Part shown: piece by piece, positions 1 to 8,475 of the stretch
Numbering within the stretch: the first letter of the stretch is position 1
Layout: each line of letters starts with the position of its first letter
From: Alphaproteobacteria bacterium
Lineage (GTDB): Bacteria > Pseudomonadota > Alphaproteobacteria > Elsterales > Elsteraceae
NCBI GenBank assembly: GCA_004292755.1
Contig: RDXE01000030.1
Coordinates: 1-64,000, forward strand
DNA length: 64,000 nucleotides
Direction of reading: 5' to 3'
The notes under the pieces: generated by a model
The model's database searches: none
Told to the model about the DNA's origin: nothing
What the model saw: the letters and a program-made list of their open reading frames with translations, nothing else
Made by a program: the position numbers and the translations under genes

Positions 1-1
1 T

Positions 2-163
2 AGCGCCTTTGTCCAGGATTCTGGGCCGGAGGTGCCGCTCTACCGGTTTTTCAACACCCGTACGGGTGTGCATTTCTTTACAGCGAACGAGGGCGAGCGC
101 TCCGCGATCCTTGGCACCATGGCGTGGATGCAGCCTGAAGGCATTGCCTGCTACGTGCTATAG
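2..163 (+). CDS. C-terminal end of a DUF5648-repeat protein (5' truncated by window)
   Basis: The frame is open from the window edge to TAG at 161-163 and encodes 53 residues. It contains YRFFNTRTGVHFFTANEGER followed by a tail with EGIACYV. This Y-R-F-x-N-x-x-T-G-x-H-F-x-T pattern with a terminal EG-x-x-x-Y matches the DUF5648 repeat, usually found at the end of secreted or cell-surface proteins such as glycosidases and peptidases. The N-terminal domain lies outside the window, so the function is unknown. The stop codon overlaps the convergent ELM1-like gene by 6 bp. Confidence 0.75.
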   Translation, partial: SAFVQDSGPEVPLYRFFNTRTGVHFFTANEGERSAILGTMAWMQPEGIACYVL

Positions 164-1087
164 CCAGCCGAGCCGCTGGCGCACGGCACGCGCAGCTGCA
201 GCCGTCTCCGCCAGGGGGGGATAGCTCCACTCTGCCAGCGGCAGGCTTAGGGGCCGAAGTGCGCCATAGTCGATCAAGCGCTGGTGGAGGTGGGCAAACT
301 TGCCCGCTGCCCCCGGCAGTGCGATGCCATGGACTGGACGCCCAGTGGAGGCGGCTTCCGACAGCATGGACACGCTGTCCATGGTGACAACCAGATGGTC
401 TGCCAGCGCCAGCAGGCCGAAATAGGGATTGTCGCCCGTACCGTCCCACCACCACAGTCGCTCGGGTGCCAGTGCCGCCTGGATCGTCTGTACGGCCTCG
501 GCCGGAGTGCGGCGGGAGGCCGTGATTGCCAGCGCCATGCCATCCTGTTGCAGGTGGCGGAGGGCTGCGCCAACGCTCTCAGATGTTGCCGCATCAAACC
601 GGAACACACGGTTCGCACCGCCCAGCAGCACGGCGACCAGCGGGCGGCCCAGCGGCGCCAAACGATCCCGCCAGGCGCTGGCAGCAGCATCCAGCCGCGC
701 AGGCGTGATGCGGGTCAACGCGCCAAGTGTGGTGATCACGCTCTCGCCCCTGATGCCGTCATGGGCGGGGGCGATGGTGGCATCAAACCACCGCAGCGGC
801 AGGCGCGGGTCCTGGATCGTGACGGTTGGCACCCCCTGACGGCGTAGCCACGCGCCGACGGCGACAGCGGTTCGCCCTGCGGTGATCACGAGATCCGGCC
901 AGGGCGGGGTCAGCGGTGTCTGAGGTGCTGCTCCCGCGGCCAGCCAAGCCCTTGCGGGCAACCATCGCCACGGCGCCCGCGCTACAACGGTGCGGACCTC
1001 AACGCTTGCCAAGCCTTCCTCCACGCCCAGCGCTTCGGCGAGGCCAAGGCATTGGTTCACGTGACCAGCCTTGCCGTCACTCACCAC
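158..1087 (-). CDS. Mitochondrial fission ELM1-like family protein
   Basis: A protein of about 309 residues opening with VVSDGKAGHVNQCLGLAEAL, the hallmark N-terminus of the ELM1 family (formerly DUF1022), whose bacterial members look like GT-B glycosyltransferases. A central LGGANRVFRFD segment and the acidic/Asn stretch NPYFGLLALADHLVVTMDSVSMLSEA resemble the donor-binding half of such a fold. The bacterial role is unproven. The start is uncertain: the GTG used here has no Shine-Dalgarno. Ten codons upstream a CTG at 1115-1117 is preceded by GGGAGG (1123-1128) at 5 nt, which would add LSAPAAKRIW. The gene is divergent from the Lrp regulator. Confidence 0.85.
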   Translation of the reverse strand: MVSDGKAGHVNQCLGLAEALGVEEGLASVEVRTVVARAPWRWLPARAWLAAGAAPQTPLTPPWPDLVITAGRTAVAVGAWLRRQGVPTVTIQDPRLPLRWFDATIAPAHDGIRGESVITTLGALTRITPARLDAAASAWRDRLAPLGRPLVAVLLGGANRVFRFDAATSESVGAALRHLQQDGMALAITASRRTPAEAVQTIQAALAPERLWWWDGTGDNPYFGLLALADHLVVTMDSVSMLSEAASTGRPVHGIALPGAAGKFAHLHQRLIDYGALRPLSLPLAEWSYPPLAETAAAARAVRQRLGWL

Positions 1088-1174
1088 CCAAATCCGTTTT
1101 GCCGCTGGCGCGCTCAGCCGAGCCTCCCTACATTGAAAGAATGTTGCGCGGTTCCGCGCTGAAGGAGTGTCATC

Positions 1175-1657
1175 ATGCGCCGCAACGCGCTGGATCGCAT
1201 TGATCTACAGATCCTCCACGATCTCCAGGCCGATGGTCGGATGACCAATGTCGATCTGGCGGAGCGGGTTGGTGTGTCGGCGCCCCCCTGTTTGCGGCGG
1301 GTGCGGGCGCTGGAACAAGCAGGTTACATTCGTGGCTACCATGCCGACCTGGACCCCGCCAAGCTGGGCTTTGCGATGACGGTGTTCGCTCAGGTCGGCC
1401 TCGCCTCGCAGCATGAGGCTGATTTGAAAGCCTTCGAGGCGCTGGTGGCGAGTTGGCCAGAGGTGCGTGAGTGCTATATGTTGAGCGGTGACGCCGATTT
1501 TCTTCTTAAGATTGTGGCTTCCGATTTGGCTTCTTACCAAACCTTCTTGACTCAGCGATTGACAGCAGCGCCAACGGTTACTCACGTAAAAAGCGCAGTG
1601 GTCTATCGTACCTCAAAACGCGAGCCGGGCATTCCAGTTCCGATGGAGGCCCGCTAG
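1175..1657 (+). CDS. Lrp/AsnC family transcriptional regulator
   Basis: A 160-residue protein of standard Lrp length. An N-terminal winged helix begins LDRIDLQILHDLQADGRMTN and continues with the recognition helix segment VGVSAPPCLRRVRALEQAGY. It is followed by the RAM (AsnC ligand-binding) domain, with VRECYMLSGDADFLLKIV as its ligand-site signature. Such proteins are octameric regulators of amino-acid metabolism or export that respond to an amino-acid effector. The start ATG follows GAAGGAG at about 6 nt. The target is unknown; the divergent ELM1-like gene and its own promoter are the nearest candidates. Confidence 0.93.
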   Translation: MRRNALDRIDLQILHDLQADGRMTNVDLAERVGVSAPPCLRRVRALEQAGYIRGYHADLDPAKLGFAMTVFAQVGLASQHEADLKAFEALVASWPEVRECYMLSGDADFLLKIVASDLASYQTFLTQRLTAAPTVTHVKSAVVYRTSKREPGIPVPMEAR

Positions 1658-1730
1658 CGGCGCAGGAATCCGAACGTGCGGCGCGGGAAAGGCTTGTTTT
1701 GTCGTCGGCTCTGGCGCATTGAAGGACCCC

Positions 1731-2105
1731 GTGACGACTGACATCGCCTCTGCTCCGACCCCCGGCGTGCACCCCACGGCACGCATCGCACAAGCAGGTG
1801 ACTTATTCCTGCTTGCACCGTTGGTGCGCGCGCTGCTGGCTGAACGTCGACGTGCCCTGTCTGAAAGCCAATTGGAGGCCGAAATTCTGGCCCGCATTGG
1901 CGATGGCGAGCACGGCGGTTACTTGTTGGTCGAGCGGGATGGTCACGGTATCGGCGTGGCGGAGATTGATGCCGACGGGGTGATTGGCCCATCGGTCACC
2001 CCTGATCCCGCCCATGCCAGTGCTGTTGAGGAGGCGCTTGCCTCCTGGCGGCAGCACCAAAGCGCCGAGACGACTGCCCCTGTGGACGGCCACGCGTCAA
2101 ACTGA
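1731..2105 (+). CDS. Small hypothetical protein, possibly GNAT-related
   Basis: About 124 residues from the GTG at 1731, which has AAGGA at 1722-1726 with a 4-nt spacer; an in-frame TTG at 1719 is less likely. The middle (ARIAQAGDLFLLAPLVRALL, then GGYLLVERDGHGIGVAEID) resembles the first helix and beta2-beta4 core of a GNAT acetyltransferase. The acetyl-CoA pyrophosphate loop (Q/R-x-x-G-x-G/A) is missing and the protein is short, so enzymatic activity is doubtful. It lies between the Lrp regulator and an exporter operon. No firm function can be given. Confidence 0.6.
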   Translation: MTTDIASAPTPGVHPTARIAQAGDLFLLAPLVRALLAERRRALSESQLEAEILARIGDGEHGGYLLVERDGHGIGVAEIDADGVIGPSVTPDPAHASAVEEALASWRQHQSAETTAPVDGHASN

Positions 2106-2147
2106 CCTCGCGACGCCGGTCCACGAGTCGTTCATTAGACTCAGCGA

Positions 2148-3158
2148 ATGATCCGCCTGCTCAAATGGCTGTTGTTTCTGCTGGTGCTGGCGGCCGCCGC
2201 TGGCGGTGCTTGGTGGTGGCAGACCCGACCATTGCCGGTCACGCCCTATCGCGTCGGCTTCGGCGCGGCGGTTGAGGCTGTTTATGCCACCGGAGTTGTG
2301 GAGCCGGTGGAGTGGGCGCGGGTGGGCCCGCTGGGTACCGCGCGCGTGGTTCAGATTCTCGCCCGCGACGGTCAACCCGTGGTGCAGGGCCAGCCTTTGG
2401 CGCGCCTGGATGACCGGGAGTTGAAGGCGCGCGAGGCAGAACTGGTCGCCCGCCAGCGCTATTGGGAGGAGGAGGTGCGCCGCGCCAGCCAGCTGGCCGA
2501 GCGTGGCATCGCAACCCAAGCCTCGCGGGATCGGGCAGTCTCGGAGTTGGCGGCAGTGCGCGCGCAGCTTGCCCAGATTCGCAGCCGCATCGAGGATCTG
2601 GTGCTCACCGCACCGATGGATGGCGTGGTGTTGCGTCAAGACGGCGAAGTGGGCGAGGTGGTGGAGGCGCGGAACACCTTGTTCTGGATCGGGCGCACCC
2701 AACCGCTGCGCATTACAGCCGACATTGATGAAGAAAACCTGCCACGGGTCGCGCTGGGGCAGCGTGTGTTGATCAAGGCCGATGCCTTTCCCGACCGCGT
2801 GCTCGAAGGGCGGCTGGAGGACATCACGCCCAAAGGCGACCCGCTGGCCAAAACGTTCCGCAGCCGCATCGCGCTGGATCCCACCACGCCGCTGCGCATC
2901 GGCATGTCGGCTGAACTGAACATCATCCTGCGGGAGGTGCCGCGCACCCTCGTGCTGCCTGCCCGCGCGCTACAGCCCGGCGGCAAGGTGTGGCGGATCA
3001 GTGCTGATGGTCTGGCGGAGCTGGTACCGGTACGCCTGGGCATCCAGGGGCCGGTGCAGGTGGAGGTGGTGGAGGGGTTGCTCGAGGGCGATTCCGTGAT
3101 CATTGATCTGCCAGCCGGTCTGAGCCCAGGACGCCAGTTGCTGGTGGAGGGGGGGTAG
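2148..3158 (+). CDS. Periplasmic adaptor (HlyD/MFP family) of a MacAB-like exporter
   Basis: A 336-residue protein. It has one N-terminal membrane anchor (residues 5-22, LLKWLLFLLVLAAAAGGAW), a lipoyl/barrel-sandwich half (GPLGTARVVQILARDGQPV), a short alpha-hairpin, a second lipoyl half with LTAPMDGVVLRQDGEVGEVV, and a beta-barrel with PLRIGMSAELNIIL. It is expected to link the inner-membrane ABC pump to an outer-membrane channel. The permease starts 6 bp downstream and the ATPase follows, giving an adaptor-permease-ATPase operon. No outer-membrane TolC-like gene is adjacent. The exported substrate cannot be predicted. Confidence 0.9.
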   Translation: MIRLLKWLLFLLVLAAAAGGAWWWQTRPLPVTPYRVGFGAAVEAVYATGVVEPVEWARVGPLGTARVVQILARDGQPVVQGQPLARLDDRELKAREAELVARQRYWEEEVRRASQLAERGIATQASRDRAVSELAAVRAQLAQIRSRIEDLVLTAPMDGVVLRQDGEVGEVVEARNTLFWIGRTQPLRITADIDEENLPRVALGQRVLIKADAFPDRVLEGRLEDITPKGDPLAKTFRSRIALDPTTPLRIGMSAELNIILREVPRTLVLPARALQPGGKVWRISADGLAELVPVRLGIQGPVQVEVVEGLLEGDSVIIDLPAGLSPGRQLLVEGG

Positions 3159-3164
3159 CAGCCG

Positions 3165-4409
3165 ATGCCACTCGCCCTCTCCATCGCCTTGGCGCACTTG
3201 ATCGGGCGGCGGCGGCAGACAGTCGTCTCGGTGTTCGGGGTTGGGTTGGGGGTCGCCTTCTTCATTGGCCTGTCTAGCCTGATGCTCGGCTTCCAGCGCG
3301 ACTTCATCGCACGCATCATCGACACATCACCCCATGTGCTGATTCGCGATGAGTACCGCACGCCGCGCATCCAACCAGCCGTGATGCAGTGGCCTGACCA
3401 GCCGGTTGTGGTTCATGGCTTGAAGCCACGCGACGAAGTTCGCGGCATTCGTACGGCGCGGGAGATATTGGCGGCCCTGGCCGACCTGCCGGACGTGGTG
3501 GCGGCGCCTGTGCTGGCGGGACCCGTATTTCTGCGCTACGGCTCGGCTGATCGCTCCGCGACCCTGACCGGCATCAGCCCAGTGGTGGAGCGCCGGGTTA
3601 CCACTTTGGAGCGGGACCTGTTATCGGGCTCCCTCGATAGCCTGTCGACCACTGCCAATGGCATCATCCTGGGTGAGCTGCTGGCGCAGCGGTTGGGCGT
3701 CGGTGTTGGCGGCACGATCACAGCCACCAGTGCCGCGGGCGTCGTGATGCGCATGACCGTGGTGGCAGTGTTCCGCTCTGGCATCACCACTCTGGATGCG
3801 AGCAACGCCTACGCGCTGACCAAGCGGGTGCAGGTCCTCCTGAACCGGCCGGAGGTGATCAACTTGATCCGCCTGCGTCTGGCCGATGCAGAGCAAGCGC
3901 GCAGCGTTGCAGCGGTGCTGGAGCGGCGCTTCGCCTATAAAGCTGAGAGTTGGGAGGAAACCAACTCCAACGTTCTGACGGTGTTCGTCATTCAGCGGGC
4001 GATCATCTTCTCCACGGTCGGGGCAATTCTGATCGTTGCGTGCTTTGGTATTTTCAACGTGATCTCCACAGTGATCCACGAGAAGGCACGCGACATTGCC
4101 ATTCTAAAATCAATGGGGTTTCGCGAATCCGATGTTCGCCACATCTTCCTGATTGAAGGCTTGATGCTTGGAATGATTGGGGTGGCGATCGGCTGGGGAC
4201 TGGGGTTTTTACTGGTGGAGTTGCTGGGTTCCATCCGCTTCAACAATGAAGGCTTTATCCGGGCCCAGGGATTTGTGTTGTTCCGGTCCTGGATTCACTA
4301 TGGCATCGGCGGGGCTGTGGCGATGGTCGCCTCCATCCTCGCGGCATGGTTGCCGGCGCGCAAAGCCGCCCGGGTCAATCCCGTCGACATTGTGCGGGGA
4401 GCGGCCTGA
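3165..4409 (+). CDS. ABC exporter permease, FtsX/MacB type
   Basis: 414 residues with the FtsX/MacB topology: one N-terminal membrane helix (about residues 15-42), a large periplasmic domain of some 200 residues, then three C-terminal helices beginning about residue 280 (AIIFSTVGAILIVACFGIFN). Between the second and third helices lies the cytoplasmic coupling stretch VIHEKARDIAILKSMG, typical of the FtsX domain. The C-terminal LPARKAARVNPVDIVRG is the classic end of MacB/LolC-type permeases. Its stop codon overlaps the ATPase start by 1 nt (TGATG), indicating translational coupling. Confidence 0.92.
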   Translation: MPLALSIALAHLIGRRRQTVVSVFGVGLGVAFFIGLSSLMLGFQRDFIARIIDTSPHVLIRDEYRTPRIQPAVMQWPDQPVVVHGLKPRDEVRGIRTAREILAALADLPDVVAAPVLAGPVFLRYGSADRSATLTGISPVVERRVTTLERDLLSGSLDSLSTTANGIILGELLAQRLGVGVGGTITATSAAGVVMRMTVVAVFRSGITTLDASNAYALTKRVQVLLNRPEVINLIRLRLADAEQARSVAAVLERRFAYKAESWEETNSNVLTVFVIQRAIIFSTVGAILIVACFGIFNVISTVIHEKARDIAILKSMGFRESDVRHIFLIEGLMLGMIGVAIGWGLGFLLVELLGSIRFNNEGFIRAQGFVLFRSWIHYGIGGAVAMVASILAAWLPARKAARVNPVDIVRGAA

Positions 4410-5098
4410 TGGCTGCGCTGCAAGCCGTTGGCCTGACCCGTTTGATTGGCGAGGGTGACGGCGTCACGCTGGTGCGCGATATCTCGCTCAATTTCACTGC
4501 GGGTGAGTTTGTGTGTATCACTGGCCCATCAGGTTCGGGCAAATCCTCATTGCTGTATCTGCTGGGTTTGCTGGACCAACCCACTGCTGGGGATGTGCTG
4601 GTGGATGGCCGCTCCACCCAGCGCCTGAGCCGCGATGCCTTGGCTGACCTCCGGCTCGCGAAGCTGGGCTTTGTGTTTCAGTTCCACTTCCTGCTGCCGG
4701 AGTTCAGCGCGTTTGACAATGTCGTGCTGCCGATCCGGCGGCTCGGGCGCCTGCGCGGGCGCGCGGCTGACCGCCGGGCCGAAGCACTGTTGGACCGGCT
4801 GGGCCTCGCCGCGTCGATGCACAAGCGTCCGGGGCAGATGTCCGGCGGGCAGCGTCAACGGGTGGCGATTGCCCGCGCTCTCGCCAATGATCCGCCCGTA
4901 GTGCTGGCGGACGAGCCTACCGGCAATCTCGATACCCACAACGCCACCGAGGTGTTTCGCCTGTTTCAGGAGATCGCAGCCGAAGGCCGGTTGGTGGTGG
5001 CGGTCACCCACGATCTTGATCTGGCGCGCGAGGCGTCGCGCCGGGTGCATCTGGTGGATGGCGCGCTGGCGCCAGTGCCTGGCGTTGCGCTCGATTGA
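4409..5098 (+). CDS. ABC exporter ATP-binding protein (MacB/LolD-like)
   Basis: 229 residues from the ATG at 4409, which shares its first base with the permease stop; longer upstream starts would lie inside the permease gene. All nucleotide-binding motifs are present: Walker A GPSGSGKSS, Q-loop VFQFHFLLPEF, signature MSGGQRQR, Walker B VVLADEPTGNLD and H-loop VTHD. Sequence and length fit the LolD/MacB ATPase group that powers extrusion from the inner membrane. The 3' end overlaps the convergent DMT transporter gene by 95 bp. Confidence 0.94.
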   Translation: MAALQAVGLTRLIGEGDGVTLVRDISLNFTAGEFVCITGPSGSGKSSLLYLLGLLDQPTAGDVLVDGRSTQRLSRDALADLRLAKLGFVFQFHFLLPEFSAFDNVVLPIRRLGRLRGRAADRRAEALLDRLGLAASMHKRPGQMSGGQRQRVAIARALANDPPVVLADEPTGNLDTHNATEVFRLFQEIAAEGRLVVAVTHDLDLAREASRRVHLVDGALAPVPGVALD

Positions 5099-5951
5099 CC
5101 AGGGCAAGACCCGCGAAGATCGACACCACTGCCAGCACCATCAAGGCGCTGGGCCGCTCTCCAAACAACAAGAAGCCCCACGCCATCCCCATGAGCCCGA
5201 CCACATAGCCGGTTTGGGAGAAGAACACGCCCCCTGCAATGCGGATGATCTCGAAGAACAGCATATACGCGACAGAGGAGATGACGATCTGTCCCAGGAT
5301 CGCCCAATCCGCGGCGCTGACGGGAAGGCTCAACACAGGGCGGTGGAACGCACCCAGCGCTAACACCAGCGGCGTCATCAACAGGGCAGATGCCATCAAC
5401 ATGCCACCGGCAAAGGCGAGGCTGTCGCCAGGTGGGCGCGTGCGGGCGGAGGAGAACACATTCGTCGCGGCGTAGCCGAGTGGTCCCAACAGCGCGATCG
5501 CGATCAACCAAGCCTCGCCACCGATGCCACCGCGATCCGCAGCAATGATCGCCGCCCCCAGCAAGCCCAGCAGCAGCCCGCCCAGCTTCCACGGGTGAAA
5601 CCGCTCCAGCTGAATGCTGAGGGACAGGCCATAGGTAATCAGCGGCACCAGCGTGCTCATCAACGCGACAGTGCCTGCGGGCAGGCGGTCAATGACTAGA
5701 AACAGGCAGGCGTTGGGGAATGCGATGCCCAAGGCGCCCGTGACGCCATAGTGCAGGACATGGGCAGAGGTTAGCCGGGGCAGGGTGCCGCGCGCGGCGC
5801 AGATGGCCAGCACCAGCACGCCAGCCCCAGCCGACTGCCACCAGACATAGCCGAGAGGCGGTACCCCCTGGGTGATCGCAATCTTGGCCAAGCTGAACGC
5901 CAAGCCCCAGAGGCCACCCAGCAGCAACAGATACACAGTCGGACGCAGCAT
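5004..5951 (-). CDS. DMT superfamily (EamA) transporter
   Basis: About 315 residues with roughly ten hydrophobic helices arranged as two EamA repeats (VYLLLLGGLWGLAFSLAKIA and, in the second half, WLIAIALLGPLGYAATNVFS). The substrate of this export/import family is not predictable from sequence. Two starts are possible. The ATG at 5951 is just before the first helix and follows AGGA at 7 nt. The GTG at 6023 overlaps the upstream stop as GTGA and would add 24 residues. The C-terminal codons overlap the convergent ABC ATPase gene by 95 bp, with a hydrophilic Arg/Pro-rich tail likely shaped by that overlap. Confidence 0.87.
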   Translation of the reverse strand: MLRPTVYLLLLGGLWGLAFSLAKIAITQGVPPLGYVWWQSAGAGVLVLAICAARGTLPRLTSAHVLHYGVTGALGIAFPNACLFLVIDRLPAGTVALMSTLVPLITYGLSLSIQLERFHPWKLGGLLLGLLGAAIIAADRGGIGGEAWLIAIALLGPLGYAATNVFSSARTRPPGDSLAFAGGMLMASALLMTPLVLALGAFHRPVLSLPVSAADWAILGQIVISSVAYMLFFEIIRIAGGVFFSQTGYVVGLMGMAWGFLLFGERPSALMVLAVVSIFAGLALVNRAQRQALAPARHPPDAPGATPRAPDQDRG

Positions 5952-6019
5952 GCGGCCATCCTGGCGCTGTGCGCGGCTGGTTACCAGTGATGCTGCGGCA
6001 GACCGGGGTCTGGCGAGGA

Positions 6020-6388
6020 TCACAGGCCAAGACGCACCGCCATCGGCCAGGCGTTGAAGATCGCCATGGACAGGATGGTCAGGCTGAGGCCCAGCACCAG
6101 ATGGTCCGCGCGCTCAGCCACTTGGGCGTAGTCGGGGGTGGGCTGGCGGGCGAGGGTGGGCGCTGGGGCGTCGCGCGGCTCTGTCTCAGGTGCCTTGAGG
6201 TCATAGACCCGGCGGCGTCCCGCTTGCAGGCGCGCCACCAGTCGCAGCTTGACCAGCGGGTTCACCCGGAAGATGGCACGGGCGCGCAGCATGGCAGTTT
6301 CCAGCCGCTGCGCTTCTGCGACGACGTGCCAACCCTGCTCGCCGAAGTGTTCGATTGTATAGGGCACAGGACGGTGTTTGGTCTTCAT
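6020..6388 (-). CDS. Hypothetical protein with C-terminal membrane anchor
   Basis: About 122 residues from the ATG at 6388 (MKTKHRPVPYTIEHFGEQGW); an in-frame start 17 codons upstream is possible. The N-terminal half is basic and rich in helix-forming residues (QRLETAMLRARAIFRVNPLV). A Pro/Thr-rich linker then leads to one hydrophobic helix near the end (HLVLGLSLTILSMAIFNAWP). This suggests a cytoplasmic domain tethered by a tail anchor. It probably lies in a transcription unit with the DMT transporter, whose alternative GTG start overlaps its stop. No family was recognised. Confidence 0.6.
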   Translation of the reverse strand: MKTKHRPVPYTIEHFGEQGWHVVAEAQRLETAMLRARAIFRVNPLVKLRLVARLQAGRRRVYDLKAPETEPRDAPAPTLARQPTPDYAQVAERADHLVLGLSLTILSMAIFNAWPMAVRLGL

Positions 6389-6518
6389 GGTCGCCTCCAC
6401 CCACCGATGCGGTTGGGCATGAGGGAAGAGTAGACCCATCCTGTCTTCGTGGATATTGACTGGACAGTATAGACTAAGCAGGTGAGACGGCCATCACACC
6501 TTGCCCCTATTCAAACAT

Positions 6519-6540
6519 ACTTGGTTGACACTTGGTTGAC
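6519..6540. repeat. Perfect tandem repeat of an 11-mer
   Basis: ACTTGGTTGAC occurs twice head-to-tail (6519-6529 and 6530-6540) in the 168-bp gap between the end of ugpC (6557) and the start of the small membrane protein gene (6388). One helical turn per unit is compatible with a cooperative operator for the 6388/5951 unit, but it could be chance. A TATACT-like -10 (minus strand, 6466-6471) lies between it and the gene. Confidence 0.5.
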
Positions 6541-6556
6541 GAAAGACTGTGGCCGT

Positions 6557-7630
6557 TTAGGTCTTCGACGGCAGCCGAATTCCTGTGTCGGTATCAAATA
6601 AATGCTGATGACCGGACAGTGCCGTTAACCGGATTTTATCGCCAATTCCAACAACACTGCTGCCCGGAAGCCGGGCCGTTAAGGTTTGACCCGATTGGGT
6701 TTGTCCATAAATCAAGGTGTCAGCCCCCAGCGCCTCCACCAAATCCACCGACACCTGGATCGGGCCATCGCCGGTCGCCACCAGATGCTCTGGACGGATG
6801 CCGAAGATCACAGGGCGGCCAGCACTCTCCTGCCAGATCGGATCAAGAGGAAGGCGCTCAACCCCAAAGCTTATGTCAACGCCGTCATCGGACACCGTGG
6901 CTGAAACGAGGTTCATGGCAGGTGAACCAATGAACCCAGCCACGAAGGTGGTAGATGGTTTGGTATAGAGGTCGAGCGGGCTGCCGATCTGGTCAGCGCG
7001 ACCGGCATTCATGCAGATCAGCCGGTCTGCCAGCGTCATCGCCTCAACTTGGTCATGGGTGACGTAGAGCGACGTGATGCCAAGCTGGCGCTGCAGCTTT
7101 TTGATTTCCACCCGCATCTGCACGCGCAGTTTCGCATCCAGATTCGACAGTGGTTCATCGAACAGGAACGCCTTCGGCTCCCGCACAATCGCGCGGCCCA
7201 TGGCGACGCGCTGGCGTTGACCACCGGACAATTGCCGCGGCTTGCGATCCAGGTATGGACCCAGCTGCAAGATGTCGGCCGCGCGTGCCACCCGCTGGCT
7301 TATCTGATCGGTGGGAAGGCCACGAATCTTCAAGCCATAGGCCATGTTCTCGCGCACCGTCATATGCGGGTAGAGCGCATAGTTCTGGAACACCATGGCG
7401 ATGTCGCGATCCTTCGGCTCCAGCGCGGAGACATCACGGCCATCGATCAGGATTTGACCGTTGGACTGGGTTTCCAAGCCAGCGACGATGCGCAACAGCG
7501 TGGACTTGCCACAGCCCGATGGCCCGACGATCACGACAAACGCACCATCGGGGATATCCGTCGAGATACCATGCAGCACCTGGGTGTCGCCAAAGCGCTT
7601 TTCGACAGACTGAAGGGTAACCTGAGCCAT
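6557..7630 (-). CDS. ugpC: sn-glycerol-3-phosphate ABC transporter ATP-binding protein UgpC
   Basis: 357 residues of the MalK/UgpC class. The nucleotide-binding domain has Walker A GPSGCGKST, Q-loop VFQNYALYPHMTV, signature LSGGQRQR, Walker B FLFDEPLSNLDAKLR and H-loop VTHDQVEAMTLADR. A C-terminal TOBE/OB regulatory domain of about 120 residues follows (FGIRPEHL). It energises glycerophosphodiester/G3P uptake through UgpAE. It is the last gene of ugpBAEC, starting 2 bp after ugpE ends. The context, with all four components in order, makes the Ugp assignment stronger than the ATPase alone would. Confidence 0.93.
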   Translation of the reverse strand: MAQVTLQSVEKRFGDTQVLHGISTDIPDGAFVVIVGPSGCGKSTLLRIVAGLETQSNGQILIDGRDVSALEPKDRDIAMVFQNYALYPHMTVRENMAYGLKIRGLPTDQISQRVARAADILQLGPYLDRKPRQLSGGQRQRVAMGRAIVREPKAFLFDEPLSNLDAKLRVQMRVEIKKLQRQLGITSLYVTHDQVEAMTLADRLICMNAGRADQIGSPLDLYTKPSTTFVAGFIGSPAMNLVSATVSDDGVDISFGVERLPLDPIWQESAGRPVIFGIRPEHLVATGDGPIQVSVDLVEALGADTLIYGQTQSGQTLTARLPGSSVVGIGDKIRLTALSGHQHLFDTDTGIRLPSKT

Positions 7631-7632
7631 GA

Positions 7633-8475
7633 TTACTTTTCCTGATCGACAAGGCCTTTAACGAACCAACGCTGCATCAGCACCACTACTGCCACAGGGG
7701 GCAGCAGGGCGAGCAGTGCGGTCGCCATGACCAGATTCCAGTCAGTCGGTGCGTCGGCACCGCCCATCATCTTCTTGATACCCAGCACCACAGTGTCCAT
7801 CTCTGCCGCGGGGGCAATCAACAGCGGCCAGAGATACTGGTTCCAGCCGTAGATGAACAAGATAACGAACAGTGCCGCCATGTTGGTGGCCGACAGGGGC
7901 ACCACGGTGTCTTTGAAAAAGCGCATCGGCCCTGCGCCATCAATCTTGGCCGCTTCCACCAGTTCATCGGGGATGGTCAAAAAGAATTGGCGGAACAGCA
8001 GGGTTGCCGTGGCGGAGGCGATCAACGGCACCGTCAGACCAGCGAAGGTGTTCAGCATGCCAAGGTCCACCACGACTTGGTAGGTTGGCACGATGCGCAC
8101 CTCCACGGGCAGCATCAAGGTGATGAAGATTAACCAGAAGCAAATCATGCGGCCAGGAAACTGAAAAAACACCACAGCATAGGCAGACAGCAGGGAAATG
8201 GCGATCTTTCCTAAGGTGATGGCGAGTGCCATGACCAGGCTGTTCCACATCATCACGCCAACTGGCGTGGTGCCGACTTTGCTGGTGCCACCATCGAAGA
8301 GAACCCGGGCAAAGTTATCCAACCCATAGGGACCGGGCAGCACCGGCACCGGCGCCTGAGCTAGATCCGGCGGCATCCAGGTGGTGGCGATGAACGCCTG
8401 ATAGATGGGAAAGGCTGTGATCGCGATGCCCAGCCAGATCACCAGATGGGGCAGCCACTCGCTTCGCCGCTGCAT
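7633..8475 (-). CDS. ugpE: G3P ABC transporter permease UgpE
   Basis: 280 residues with six predicted membrane helices (the first GIAITAFPIYQAFIA). The EAA loop that docks the ATPase is EAAKIDGAGPMRFFKDTVVP. The periplasmic loop after helix 1 is long, as in MalG/UgpE. The start ATG shares one base with the ugpA stop, implying coupled translation. It pairs with UgpA to form the heterodimeric channel for sn-glycerol-3-phosphate or its diesters. Confidence 0.93.
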   Translation of the reverse strand: MQRRSEWLPHLVIWLGIAITAFPIYQAFIATTWMPPDLAQAPVPVLPGPYGLDNFARVLFDGGTSKVGTTPVGVMMWNSLVMALAITLGKIAISLLSAYAVVFFQFPGRMICFWLIFITLMLPVEVRIVPTYQVVVDLGMLNTFAGLTVPLIASATATLLFRQFFLTIPDELVEAAKIDGAGPMRFFKDTVVPLSATNMAALFVILFIYGWNQYLWPLLIAPAAEMDTVVLGIKKMMGGADAPTDWNLVMATALLALLPPVAVVVLMQRWFVKGLVDQEK

